From the NCBI GenBank assembly GCA_963844205.1, contig CAWJNK010000014.1, forward strand, positions 1,488,001 through 1,552,000: 64,000 nt of DNA, given 5' to 3'. A model generated the notes under the pieces. It was not told the DNA's origin, did no database searches, and saw only the letters and a program-made list of their open reading frames with translations. Made by a program: the position numbers and the translations under genes. This stretch comes from DASSUW01 sp963844205 (lineage in GTDB: Bacteria > Actinomycetota > Thermoleophilia > Solirubrobacterales > Solirubrobacteraceae). Every line of letters begins with the position of its first letter. Position 1 is the first letter of the stretch. Positions 35,476 through 44,213 of this stretch are shown in pieces.

Positions 35476-35868
35476 TCAGGCCGCCTGCTCTGCCTGCGCG
35501 GCCGTCGCGTCCGCGCCGTCACTCAGGGCGTCCTCGATCCGCCGCGCGACGTGATCGATCGTCTGCGCGTATTCGCGGACCGGGTCCAGCGCGCCGTCTT
35601 CATCACAGCCGGCGATGCACGGGATCGACTCGCCGCCGCCTTCGAGCCCGACGGAGGCGCAGACGACGTAGGTCACGCAGACGACGAGCACCTCGGCCTT
35701 CGCGCGCCCGTACTGGCTGTAGTCCAGCCCGAGCGCGTAAGCGAGCCCATGAACTAGCCGGTATTGCGTTAGATGCGAGCCCGCGCTATTCGAAAAGGAG
35801 CGCGCATGAGGCCCGAGGGCGGACGTCTGTCGACCCAGCGTGTAGATGTCTGCCGAGCGTTTGGGCAT
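35476..35868 (-). pseudogene. ArdC/ImmA-like antirestriction protein, C-terminal remnant
   Basis: The last 80 residues, from LDYSQYGRAKAEVLVVCVTY onward with SIPCIAGCDEDGALDPVRE and IDHVARRIEDAL, match the C-terminal part of ArdC-like proteins of actinobacterial mobile elements, usually about 300 residues and containing an HExxH metalloprotease-like core. That core is absent here. The first 45 residues (MPKRSADIYTLGRQTSALGP) do not resemble the family and have weak coding character. The piece is therefore a truncated remnant. The start ATG at 35868 is nominal. Confidence 0.5.
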
Positions 35869-36167
35869 CCGCGAGGCCGTCAGCGTCCGATACAAGCTCG
35901 AACCGTTGAGATGCCCACCGGGACTGGATCGGTGGTTCCCCCATGGTTCGGACGAACGCTCTCGGTCCTGCGCCAAAGTAGGTGCGAGTTCGGCGCCTGG
36001 GTGTACGACTGCGTGCCCTCCCGGGCGGTCGTGAGCTGCGTAATCACGGAGACGACGCCCGCATCCGTGTAAGGAGCAGCCAGCAGGTTCGCGCGCCTCG
36101 TGGCGGCCGCTGCTCAGATTCGTCCATCTCAGCAGCGAGCGGCTGGTCGAACCGGTAGCCAAGGCTG

Positions 36168-36217
36168 CTCCTTTGCCGAGAAGCAGGCGTCTCCCCTGCG
36201 CGCCTGGTCGTCGTCCA
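36168..36217. repeat. 50-bp dispersed repeat, copy 1
   Basis: This segment, from CTCCTTTGCCGAGAAGCAGG to GTCGTCCA, matches 44044-44095 at about 85% by eye, in the same orientation. Both copies lie in non-coding DNA downstream of a leftward gene. Its nature is unknown. Confidence 0.5.
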
Positions 36218-36457
36218 TGGCGGTAGTACGAACGACGTTCGCTCACTGATGTGTCAAATCTCGGCACCGAGTGCCGCAGAGGCGACGGTGCTGCGGCGGC
36301 TTCGGAGCAGCAGATCGGGCTGCGCGGCTCGGTCTGCGACTCGCATGCGGGAGCATCGGGCCGCCGGTCGCGGCCTCTGAGCGCAGAGGTGTTGGCGTGT
36401 GCGCCATGCGGTGGCAGCCGGACGTGGAGGCGGAGACGTCGACCAGCGTGGTCGAAG

Positions 36458-36516
36458 CGCCCCGCCGCCCATCGGCGGCGGGGCGTTTGCGTGGCGAGCG
36501 GCTCGGCGCTCGCCAC
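36458..36516 (-). terminator. Two hairpins after the haloperoxidase-like gene
   Basis: GTGGCGAGCG / CGCTCGCCAC (36491-36516) is a perfect 10-bp stem, and CGCCCCGCCGCC / GGCGGCGGGGCG (36458-36485) is a perfect 12-bp stem with a four-base loop. They begin 18 bp after the gene stop. No T-tract follows on the minus strand, so termination is plausible but not certain. Confidence 0.5.
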
Positions 36517-36533
36517 GTCCGGTTGACCGGTGG

Positions 36534-37892
36534 CTAGCGCGTGCGCACGGGCCGCAGGAAGCGACTCGCGGCCAGGCGTCCGACGTGCCGGCCGTGCTCG
36601 ATCCCTTCGTGGACGGCCTTGCGGAAGTGGAACCCGATCAGGATCCGCGACGTGCCGTTCTCCTGGGCCGCTCGGGAGAAGCTCGTGTACGAGCGTGTCG
36701 CGGGGGCAGGGTCGTTGCACGTGTCGCCGGCCGGCAGCGTGAGGCTACAGGTGCTGAATGCGATGCGGTCGGTCCCGAAGAACCGCCGGAACACGGCGGC
36801 GGCCGCGCCGCCCTGGACCGCATGGGCCGAGTCGTAGTCGGGGATCGGCGGTGTGGTCACCAGCGGCGTCCACGTCGGATCTGCGCTCGTGGCCGGGTTG
36901 CCGTCGGAGTCCGCTGCACGGATCGCCGATACCGGCCGCCAGTAGCGGTAGTGGTACTTCGTCTCGAACGAGCCCACATAGCCGTCCGCCAGCGCCATAT
37001 TCAGTAGCCCGAACAGCCGCGCGCTCTCCCATGGGTCGAGTCGCTGGGTGGCGGAGAGGGTTCTCGCGATCCGGTTCCATTGCAGCGGTGAGCTCTCGAG
37101 CCAGAACAGCGCGGTCTCGGTCTGTTCGGCGGTGCGCGTACTCGGCGTGGTGACGCCGTCGCCGCCGAGCGCCTTGATCTCGTTGAGATCCGCGGCGTAC
37201 TGGGCTGAGCTCAGCGCGTACGGTGGGGCGGGCCGGAACTGCGACGCGTCGTCGAGCACGAACGGCGTGACCTGGGCCCAGCCGGGGGCGAACGCGAACG
37301 GGCGGTCGGGCGTGAAGATCCACTCGCCGGGGTCGTCGCCCTGAGGGAAGGCGAAGTCCAGCAGCGTGGTGTCGGCGCCGTCGGTGGCCCTGAGGGCGAG
37401 CACGGCGTCCGCGGCGGCCTGTCCGACGGCCACACCGCGGTCCTTGCGCGGCCCATCGTGGATGTCCTCAAGCGCGGCCGCGTAGTCGGACTCCACGCTC
37501 GCGACACCGGCGTCGATGCACGCCTGCGAGAACGGTGCCTGCAGCTGGCCGAGCACGGGCACCAGCACGTCCCGGGCGGCGGCGGCCACGGCGGCCGCGG
37601 GCGACGATCCGCGCTTGGCGCGGGCGTCGTACACGTACGGTTCAGAGCGGCGATCGACGGCGTTGAGGGCGTCATGGATCGCCAGGTGGGTCATCGCGTA
37701 CATGCGCGACTCGTTGAGGGGATTGTCGACCGGTGCGATGCAAGCGGCGATCGAGGCCTTCCCGGCGTTTGCGTTCCATACGGTGACCGCATCCGGCTGC
37801 GCGGGTGGATTCGCGCTCGCTGGCGTGGCGATCACCGCCGCGGTGGTGAGCAGGACGGCGAAGAGACGGACAAAAGGCACGGGGGCCTCCAA
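36534..37892 (-). CDS. Secreted PAP2/vanadium-haloperoxidase-like protein
   Basis: A protein of 452 residues with a signal peptide (VPFVRLFAVLLTTAAVIATP then ASA). The PAP2/haloperoxidase core is in the C-terminal half: KYHYRYWRPVSAIR, PDYDSAHAVQGGAAAAVFRR, and IGFHFRKAVHEGIEHGRHVG. In classic enzymes the middle motif reads SGH; here it is SAH, the Gly being replaced, while the vanadate- or phosphate-binding His and Arg residues are kept. Reaction could be halide oxidation or phosphate-ester hydrolysis. An N-terminal alpha-helical domain has NESRMYAMTHLAIHDALNAV. It stands alone in the element between non-coding regions. Confidence 0.83.
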   Translation of the reverse strand: MEAPVPFVRLFAVLLTTAAVIATPASANPPAQPDAVTVWNANAGKASIAACIAPVDNPLNESRMYAMTHLAIHDALNAVDRRSEPYVYDARAKRGSSPAAAVAAAARDVLVPVLGQLQAPFSQACIDAGVASVESDYAAALEDIHDGPRKDRGVAVGQAAADAVLALRATDGADTTLLDFAFPQGDDPGEWIFTPDRPFAFAPGWAQVTPFVLDDASQFRPAPPYALSSAQYAADLNEIKALGGDGVTTPSTRTAEQTETALFWLESSPLQWNRIARTLSATQRLDPWESARLFGLLNMALADGYVGSFETKYHYRYWRPVSAIRAADSDGNPATSADPTWTPLVTTPPIPDYDSAHAVQGGAAAAVFRRFFGTDRIAFSTCSLTLPAGDTCNDPAPATRSYTSFSRAAQENGTSRILIGFHFRKAVHEGIEHGRHVGRLAASRFLRPVRTR

Positions 37893-38183
37893 TCAGGGTG
37901 TGGTTAGCGAGGCCGGGGGCCTCGGGCCTTCCCGGCCGGAATGACGTCCTGAGCGAGAGCGCGATGGGCCCCGGGTGGCCGCTCGCTTAGCGGGCGCAGA
38001 GCGGCGGTTTCTCAAGGGCCAGCGGCGTCTTGCTCAACCGGCCGCTGAGAAGGGTTCCGCGCGGGGTGGCACGCGTGCGCCCTCGACCAAGCCGCATGTC
38101 GGGTCCGGTCTTGGACTGGCGGCCGTCCGGCGCCGACCTCCGGGCGGGCGGCGGGCGCGCCGTGCTGGACTTCGGTGGTGCTG

Positions 38184-38414
38184 CTATGTGCCGGCTCGCT
38201 CGGCGAGGTTGGCGCCGATGCCGCGGATCGTTGCCGAGTGCGCGGCGGCGTCGACGCGGGCCGACGGCGGCGCGCGGTGCTGCATCGTGGTGGCATGCCT
38301 CGCAGCTGGCCAGCCCGTGTCTTGGGCGGCCATTGCCGACGGCCCCGACGCGACGAGCGCTGCGGTCGCCATGGCGGGCATGAAGGCTCGGAGGATGAGG
38401 TGGCGGCGGATCAT
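38184..38414 (-). CDS. Small secreted protein of unknown function
   Basis: ATG at 38414 follows a good ribosome binding site (AAGGAGACCCGGCC). The start is a classical signal peptide, MIRRHLILRAFMPAMATAAL then VASGPSAMA. The mature part (AQDTGWPAARHATTMQHRAP onward) is only about 48 residues, histidine- and arginine-rich, with weak coding character, so the reading frame may have shifted after the signal. The preceding gene on this strand also encodes a small exported protein. Function cannot be assigned. Confidence 0.4.
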   Translation of the reverse strand: MIRRHLILRAFMPAMATAALVASGPSAMAAQDTGWPAARHATTMQHRAPPSARVDAAAHSATIRGIGANLAERAGT

Positions 38415-38515
38415 GGCCGGGTCTCCTTGTGTGTCGGGCGAGTTCCGAGCTCGCTGAGCGGGATCGGCTTGGTGGCCGGCGTCCCGCAGCGGAGCGGCGG
38501 GACCGCCCGCCGTCG

Positions 38516-38791
38516 TTAGTGGGCGAGCGTTTGTCGGCGATCGGAAGGTCGCCGGCGGCGCATGCCGGCGGTGCCGGCGAGCGCGAGCGCGAATGCTCCG
38601 ACGCCGCCGGCGGCGCCGATCCCCGCCGCGCTCCAGTCAAAGCCCGAGGAGGTCTCGTCCGAGGACGCGGCCGTCTGCACGATGGGCGGTGGCGCCGGCT
38701 GCTTGGGCGGCGGGTCGATCCTTGCGAAGGCGGGGCTGGTGAGGATCGCTGCGCCGAGGATGGCGGCGGCGAGGGTGCCGGTGGTGCGCAT
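38516..38791 (-). CDS. Small exported membrane-anchored protein
   Basis: A protein of 91 residues. ATG at 38791 follows AAGGAGCGCA. It has a signal peptide, MRTTGTLAAAILGAAILTSP then AFA, a proline-rich outer segment (RIDPPPKQPAPPPIVQTAAS), and one C-terminal transmembrane helix (AAGIGAAGGVGAFALALAGT) with a basic tail. The layout fits a small cell-surface protein with an LPXTG-like end lacking the sortase motif. It is divergent from the BTAD fusion gene, whose start is 159 bp away. Function unknown; the pairing could be regulatory. Confidence 0.65.
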   Translation of the reverse strand: MRTTGTLAAAILGAAILTSPAFARIDPPPKQPAPPPIVQTAASSDETSSGFDWSAAGIGAAGGVGAFALALAGTAGMRRRRPSDRRQTLAH

Positions 38792-38950
38792 TGCGCTCCT
38801 TCTGGTGGGGATCGCCCAGTGCGATCCGGTGCGCCGACCTTCCGGGACGCCGGTCAAGGCGCGCCCATTCGCACCCACTTTTGACCCATTTGGGGGCTGT
38901 TGCGCCATGGACCCGTTCTGATCTACGGTGTCTCCAGGAGGGTTTGCTGG

Positions 38951-41900
38951 GTGCGCTATCGCTTGCTGGGACCCCTTGAGATCAGCGACGGGGATCGCTT
39001 ACTGGCGCTCGGGGAAGGCAGGCAGCGCAGCGTCTTGACCCTTCTGCTGTTGCACCGCAACGAGGCGGTCTCGAGCGATCGGCTGATCGATGCCCTGTGG
39101 GGCGACAGGCCGCCCGCTACGGCGGCGAAGATCCTCCAGAATCACATCGCCCAGCTACGCCGCGCGCTCGACGACCGCGAGAGCCGGCGGCTGGTGACGC
39201 GAGGCCGCGGCTATCTGCTCGAGGTGGCCGACGGCGACCTCGATCTGGATCGCTTCGAACGTCTCGTGGACGAGGGCGGCGGGGCGCTGGCCAGTGACCG
39301 GCCCGGCGAGGCGGCCCGCTTGCTGCGCGAGGCGCTTGCGCTGTGGCGCGGTCCGCCGCTGGCCGACGTCGCGTACGAGTCCTTCGCGCGGCCCGAGGTG
39401 GCACGGCTGGAGGAGCGGCGCGCCGCGGCGCTCGAGCAGCGCATCGACGCCGATCTGGCGCTCGGCCGCCACGCCGACCTGGTGGCCGAGCTCGAGGGAC
39501 TGGTGGCCAAGCACCCACTGCGCGAACGCCTGCGCGCGCAGCTCATGGTCGCGCTGTACCGCAGCGGCCGCCAGGCCGACGCCCTCGAGGCGTTCGGCGA
39601 CGCGCGACGCGCGCTGCTGGACCAACTGGGGGTCGAGCCCGGGCCGCCCTTGCGGGAGCTGCAGGAGGCGATACTCCGCCAGGCCCCCGAGCTCGCCCCG
39701 GCACCGCACGCCTGGCCGCGCCCCACGGCGCTGCCTCGCCACCGGCTCGCGCTGCTCGCCGCCGGGGGCGCGTTGTTGGCGGGTGCGGCTGTGGCTGCCG
39801 CGTTGCTCGCCTCCGGCGAGTCCGGGACACAGCGTGTGCGGCTCGGCGCGAATGCCGTCGCGGCGATCGATCTCGGCGACAGATCGGTGAAGCATGCGGT
39901 AGACGTCGGCCCCTCCCCGTCGCACCTCGCCGCCAGCGGACCGGCGCTCTGGGTCACCAACGCGGACGGCCACAGCGTCTCGCGCATCGATCTCGACGAC
40001 CGCGCCGTCCGGCAGACCGTCGCCGTCGGCAACGGCCCGAACGGCGTCGCCGTGGCCGACGGCTTCGCGTGGGTCGCCAACAGCCGCGACGGCACGGTCT
40101 CCCGCATCGACGAGAACACGAACGCGGTCGTGCAGCGGATCCCCGTCGGGGCCAACCCGACCGGCGTCACCGCCGGCGCCGGAGCGGTGTGGGTCGCGAA
40201 CGCCGGCGAGCAGACGATCTCGCGCATCGACCCCGGCAGCGGAGATGAGACGCGGTTCGACGTGCACGCCGAGCCGACCGAGCTCGCCATCGGCGCGGGC
40301 GCACTGTGGATGACGAGCTCCGGCACCCGCACCGTCCTGCAGATCGATCCCCGGTCCGGACGCGTGCAGCAGCGGATCCAGGTGGGCGGCGGCCCGAGCG
40401 GCATCGCCGTCGCCGAGGGCGCCGTCTGGGTCGCCAACAGCCTCGACGGCACCGTCTCCCGGATCGACCCGGCGACCGGCGTTGTCGCGGCGACGATCCC
40501 GGTCGGCAACGGGCCGCACGCGATCGCCGCCGGGGCCGGCGACGTGTGGGTCGCCGAGCAGTTCGGGGACAAGGTCGATCGCATCGACCCCGACACCAAC
40601 CGCGTTGCGGAGCGGATCGCGCTCGGCCACCACGCGACGGGTCTCGCGCTCGCCGACGGTGCGGTATGGGTGGCGACCCAGGGCTCGGGCGCCGAGCATC
40701 GCGGCGGGACGCTCCGAGTGCAGGCGAGCTCCGGCACGTTCGACGCGCTCGACCCCGCGCTTGCCTACGCCACCGGTTCGAGCCCGATCGCCGGATTGAC
40801 GGGCAACGGTCTCACGGCGGTGCAACACGCCGCCGGCCGCGACGCGACGCAGATTGTGCCCGACTTGGCGCGCACGCTGCCGGTGCCTCAGGACGAAGGG
40901 CGCAGCTACCGATTCGTGCTGCGTTCCGGGATTCGCTACTCGACCGGCGGCGAAGTGCGCGCCGGCGACGTCCGAGCCTCGTTCGAGCGGCTCTGGAAGC
41001 TGCGCCCGTACGCAGGGTTCACCTCACAGGGCCGAAGCTTCTTCGACGCCATCCTCGGCGCGGCGCAGTGCACGAGACGGCCACGGACCTGCGACCTCTC
41101 GGACGGCATCGTCACCGAACCGGGCAACCACTCGGTGGTCACGTTCCATCTCAGCCGCCGCGACCCGGACTTCCTCTACAAGCTCTCGCTCAACTTCGCG
41201 TTCATCCTGCCCGCGGGAACACCGCCACGCGCAGCCGACCTGCGCCCCGTGCCCGCGACCGGCCCGTACGTGGTGGCACGTCACGACCGGGGTCGCATGC
41301 TCGTGCTGACCCGCAACCCCCAGTTCCGCGAGTGGTCCCAGGCCGCGCGACCCGACGGCTACCCCGACCGGATCAAAGTGCGCCTCAACGTTCCGACCTC
41401 TCGAGCGATCGAGGCGGTCCTTCGCGGGCGGGCCGACACCGTGCTCGCCGGAGTGGACCCGAGGCGCCGACGGGAGCTCCTCACCCAACACGCGGCGCAG
41501 ACCCACGTGGAGGCCAAGCCGATCACCGTCGCGCTCGTACTCAACACGCACGTACCACCCTTCCACGACGCACGGGTTCGCCGCGCCCTGAACTACGGAG
41601 TCGACCGGGGCGCGGTCGTACGCGCCGCAGGCGGCAGGACCCTGGCCAGCCCGACGTGTCAGATCCTGCCGCCCAACTTTCCCGGCTACGTGCGCTACTG
41701 CCCCTACGGTGCGCCCGATCTCCGCACCGCGCGGCGCCTCGTCGCCGCCTCCGGCACTCGCGGGATGCGCGTCGTCGTACGCACGATGCCGATTGTCGCG
41801 CCCGCCGCGCGCAGCACGGTCGCGCTGCTGCGCCGCCTCGGGTACCGCGCCAGGCTGAAGGTCATCGCCGACGCCTACCAGTACTTCCTGGAGATCTCCG

Positions 41901-42265
41901 ACTCGCGCCTTCGCGCGCAGGCGGGGATGCTCCGCTACACCGCCGACTATCCGGCCGCGTCCAACTTCCTGGCCAACCTCCTCAGCTGCGCCGCGTTTCA
42001 ACCCGGCACGATTAACAACCAGAACACGGCCCAGTTCTGCGATCCGGCGACCGACGCCGAGATGCGAGCCGCGGGGCGCGTCCAGCCGACGGACCTGCAG
42101 CGGGCGAACCGCCGGTGGGCCGCAGTCGACCGGGCACTCGTCAAAGCCGCCCCCTGGCTACCGCTCTATAACCCCAAGTCAGTCGAGCTCGTATCGCGGC
42201 GCGTCGGCGGCTTCCGCTTCAACCCGATCCACGGCACACTGCTCGACCAGCTCTGGGTCCGCTAG
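38951..42265 (+). CDS. BTAD regulator fused to YVTN-type propeller and SBP5 solute-binding domain
   Basis: A single protein of 1,104 residues with four parts. Residues 1-250 are a SARP/BTAD-type regulator: the OmpR-like DNA-binding fold (LTLLLLHRNEAVSSDRLIDA, then LVTRGRGYLLEVA) and the BTAD helices ending LGVEPGPPLRELQEAIL. Residues about 280-305 are one transmembrane helix (LALLAAGGALLAGAAVAAAL). Residues 320-590 hold seven propeller repeats such as GAVWVANSLDGTVSRIDPAT. From 600 onward is an oligopeptide-binding domain (SBP_bac_5), with DVRASFERLWKLRP, FHLSRRDPDFLYKL and RVRRALNYGVDRGAVV. The DNA-binding end would be inside and the binding domain outside, a one-protein receptor. Start GTG at 38951 follows AGGAGG by 10 bases; an upstream ATG exists but lacks family sequence. 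Confidence 0.85.
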   Translation: MRYRLLGPLEISDGDRLLALGEGRQRSVLTLLLLHRNEAVSSDRLIDALWGDRPPATAAKILQNHIAQLRRALDDRESRRLVTRGRGYLLEVADGDLDLDRFERLVDEGGGALASDRPGEAARLLREALALWRGPPLADVAYESFARPEVARLEERRAAALEQRIDADLALGRHADLVAELEGLVAKHPLRERLRAQLMVALYRSGRQADALEAFGDARRALLDQLGVEPGPPLRELQEAILRQAPELAPAPHAWPRPTALPRHRLALLAAGGALLAGAAVAAALLASGESGTQRVRLGANAVAAIDLGDRSVKHAVDVGPSPSHLAASGPALWVTNADGHSVSRIDLDDRAVRQTVAVGNGPNGVAVADGFAWVANSRDGTVSRIDENTNAVVQRIPVGANPTGVTAGAGAVWVANAGEQTISRIDPGSGDETRFDVHAEPTELAIGAGALWMTSSGTRTVLQIDPRSGRVQQRIQVGGGPSGIAVAEGAVWVANSLDGTVSRIDPATGVVAATIPVGNGPHAIAAGAGDVWVAEQFGDKVDRIDPDTNRVAERIALGHHATGLALADGAVWVATQGSGAEHRGGTLRVQASSGTFDALDPALAYATGSSPIAGLTGNGLTAVQHAAGRDATQIVPDLARTLPVPQDEGRSYRFVLRSGIRYSTGGEVRAGDVRASFERLWKLRPYAGFTSQGRSFFDAILGAAQCTRRPRTCDLSDGIVTEPGNHSVVTFHLSRRDPDFLYKLSLNFAFILPAGTPPRAADLRPVPATGPYVVARHDRGRMLVLTRNPQFREWSQAARPDGYPDRIKVRLNVPTSRAIEAVLRGRADTVLAGVDPRRRRELLTQHAAQTHVEAKPITVALVLNTHVPPFHDARVRRALNYGVDRGAVVRAAGGRTLASPTCQILPPNFPGYVRYCPYGAPDLRTARRLVAASGTRGMRVVVRTMPIVAPAARSTVALLRRLGYRARLKVIADAYQYFLEISDSRLRAQAGMLRYTADYPAASNFLANLLSCAAFQPGTINNQNTAQFCDPATDAEMRAAGRVQPTDLQRANRRWAAVDRALVKAAPWLPLYNPKSVELVSRRVGGFRFNPIHGTLLDQLWVR

Positions 42266-42838
42266 ACCGAGAGCCAGGGCTGAGCCGGTCGCTCTGAGCG
42301 GGACCCATCAAGGGGCAGCGCAACACGCGATCGGCCCTACGCCGCGGTGCGCGCCGTCCCGTGACTCATGACACGGCACGCGGCGACCGCGGACCGGCGT
42401 CTGTCGGCGCAACAGCGCTGGCCACCGCAGGGCTCTCGCCGCTCCAGACTCCCGCTCGCACGGACGCGAGCACCACGCGGTCCTCGGGCACGGTTGCGAG
42501 TTGGACCAGGAGAGGCGCCCGAACGGCGCGCGATCCGGCGGCCCCGCTGCTGCACTGGTGAAAAGCACTAGCGAAGCGCTCGCTATCGCGTTCGATGCGG
42601 ATCGGCGTCCCGGGCGTCGGTACTCGCGCGGGAGAACTCGCTGCTGCTCTCGCTGGAGGCTGACCTGAAAAAAGCCCTGCGATTGTCATTCCTGAGCGGC
42701 GGCCGCCGGCGGCCCGGGACGCTGTCGGGAAGGATTCGTCGGTGTGGAATGCTCCGATGGCGATGACGAGGCGCGCTGGATGGTCGCGATCGGCCGTCCG
42801 CAGGAGGCATAACCGGACCAGCCACAGGGAGGTCCTGG
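42266..42838. other. Intergenic stretch between fusion gene and alcohol dehydrogenase
   Basis: No gene is supported in these 573 bases. Open frames on both strands are arginine- and serine-rich and lack recognisable family features. The region ends in AGGGAGGTCCTGG, a good ribosome binding site for the dehydrogenase start. It presumably carries the promoter of that gene and the end of the fusion gene's transcript. Confidence 0.5.
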
Positions 42839-43755
42839 ATGAAGGCGATTGTGGTGACGGACGAGGCTGCGGGAACGGCCGGGATGACGCTGGTCGAGCG
42901 GCCCGAGCCGCCGGCGGCGATAAACGACGTGATCGTTCAGATTCATGCGTCGGGATTCGTCCCGACCGAGATGGCGTGGCCCTCGACCTGGACCGATCGC
43001 CGCGACCGTGACCGAACACCGTCGATCCCTGGGCACGAGCTGGCCGGAGTGGTCAGCGTCCTCGGGTACGGCACAACGGGGGTGTCGGTGGGACAGCGGG
43101 TGTTCGGCCTCGCGGACTGGCATCGCGACGGCACCCTGGCGGAGTACGTCGCGATCGAGGCACGCAACCTCGCGCCGCTGCCGGGCGACATCGAGTTCAC
43201 CGTGGGCGCGAGCCTGCCAATCTCCGGCCTGACCGCGTGGCAGGGCCTGTTCGACCACGGCCACCTTCAGGCGGGGCAGAGCGTCCTCGCGCACGGCGCG
43301 GCCGGCGCAGTCGGGACGATGGTGACGAACTCGCACGTGAGGCCGGTGCCTACGTCATCGGCACCGGGCGCGCCGCCGACCGCCAGAAGGCGCTCGACTT
43401 CGGCGCGCAGGAGTTCGTCGATCTGGAGAACGACGCCCTGGAAGACGTCGGCGGCGTCGACCTGGTCTTCGACGTCATCGGCGGAGACATCCAGAAGCGG
43501 TCCGCAAGCCTGATCCGGGCCGGAGGAACCCTGGTGACCGTCGTAGGGCCGCCCGAGGCGCGGCCCGCCGACGGCCTGGCAGTCGACTTCGTCGTCGAGT
43601 CCGATCGCGCCCAACTGAGTGAGATCGTCCAGCGGGTACGGGACGGACGGCTGCGGACCAACATCGGCAACGTCGCGACCCTCGACGATGCCGTCGCCGC
43701 CCTCAACCCGACCGAGCGGATCAAGGGGAAGACGATCATCCGCGTTCGCCCGTGA
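42839..43755 (+). CDS. Zinc-type alcohol dehydrogenase/quinone oxidoreductase (frameshifted)
   Basis: An MDR-superfamily NAD(P)-dependent reductase. The N-terminal catalytic fold reads MKAIVVTDEAAGTAGMTLVE, then SIPGHELAGVVSVLGYGTTG and QRVFGLADWHRDGTLAEYVA. The Rossmann fold begins GQSVLAHGAAGAVGTMVT, where one base is missing at about 43328. The second frame continues as AREAGAYVIGTGRAADRQKA to KGKTIIRVRP at 43755. Corrected length is about 305 residues. Structural zinc cysteines are absent, so it belongs to the zinc-free quinone-oxidoreductase-like group. Substrate unknown. It stands alone within the element. Confidence 0.8.
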
Positions 43756-44163
43756 GGACTCGGGGACACCGAGCCGTTCCGCGGTCCCCCGGCTCGCCTT
43801 CGCGATGACTCCGATCTCTCGTGGCTTCGGCGGGCGCTGCCGCGACGACGTCGATCCGTCGCGGATCGCGCCGGGTCAGTGCAGAGGGTAAGCACCCGGG
43901 CTGCCTCCTTCGAGGCACACGCGATAGCGCGCGCAATCCCGCGCCAACTACCGCAATCGCTCGTCGCGATGGCGCCGCGTCCGACTGCTGGTCGTCGTCC
44001 AACCGAGCAGCGAACGGACGCTCGATCCGGTGCGCCGAGACAACTCCTTTCCCGAGAAGCAGGAGTCTCACCTTGCGCGCCTGCTGCTCGTCCCAAGCGG
44101 CGTCGGTTCGACGCTAGTGGAGACGCCCGCCTACCAGCAGCAGAGTCGTCGACAGGCGTGCAA
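43756..44163. other. Non-coding stretch downstream of the GH32 gene
   Basis: No gene is supported. It contains the second copy of the 50-bp dispersed repeat (44044-44095). Both neighbouring genes end here (tail to tail), so no promoter is expected. Confidence 0.5.
44044..44095. repeat. 50-bp dispersed repeat, copy 2
   Basis: CTCCTTTCCCGAGAAGCAGG and the following bases match 36168-36217 in the same orientation, with a few substitutions and two one-base gaps. It lies about 120 bp past the stop of the GH32 gene. Confidence 0.5.
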
Positions 44164-44196
44164 CCCGGGGCGAGCGGCATCGCCGCTCGCCCCGGG
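44164..44196 (-). terminator. Strong hairpin after the GH32 gene
   Basis: CCCGGGGCGAGCGGC and GCCGCTCGCCCCGGG form a perfect 15-bp stem with a three-base loop, 18 bp after the GH32 stop codon. A T-tract is missing on the minus strand, as is common for actinobacterial terminators. Confidence 0.65.
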
Positions 44197-44213
44197 GCGC
44201 CGCTGTCGGTTGG

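Larger units (their letters stand above)
35869..36533. other. Non-coding stretch before the haloperoxidase-like gene
   Basis: I see no supported gene in these 665 bases. They hold one copy of a 50-bp repeat (36168-36217) also found at 44044-44095, and two strong hairpins at 36458-36485 and 36491-36516 that lie after the stop of the leftward haloperoxidase-like gene. Apparent open frames here are arginine-rich with no family-like features. Confidence 0.55.

Noticed and set aside
42366..43019. Minus-strand frame before the alcohol dehydrogenase
   Set aside because: It is serine- and arginine-rich, overlaps the dehydrogenase start antisense, and lacks a ribosome binding site or family motif.
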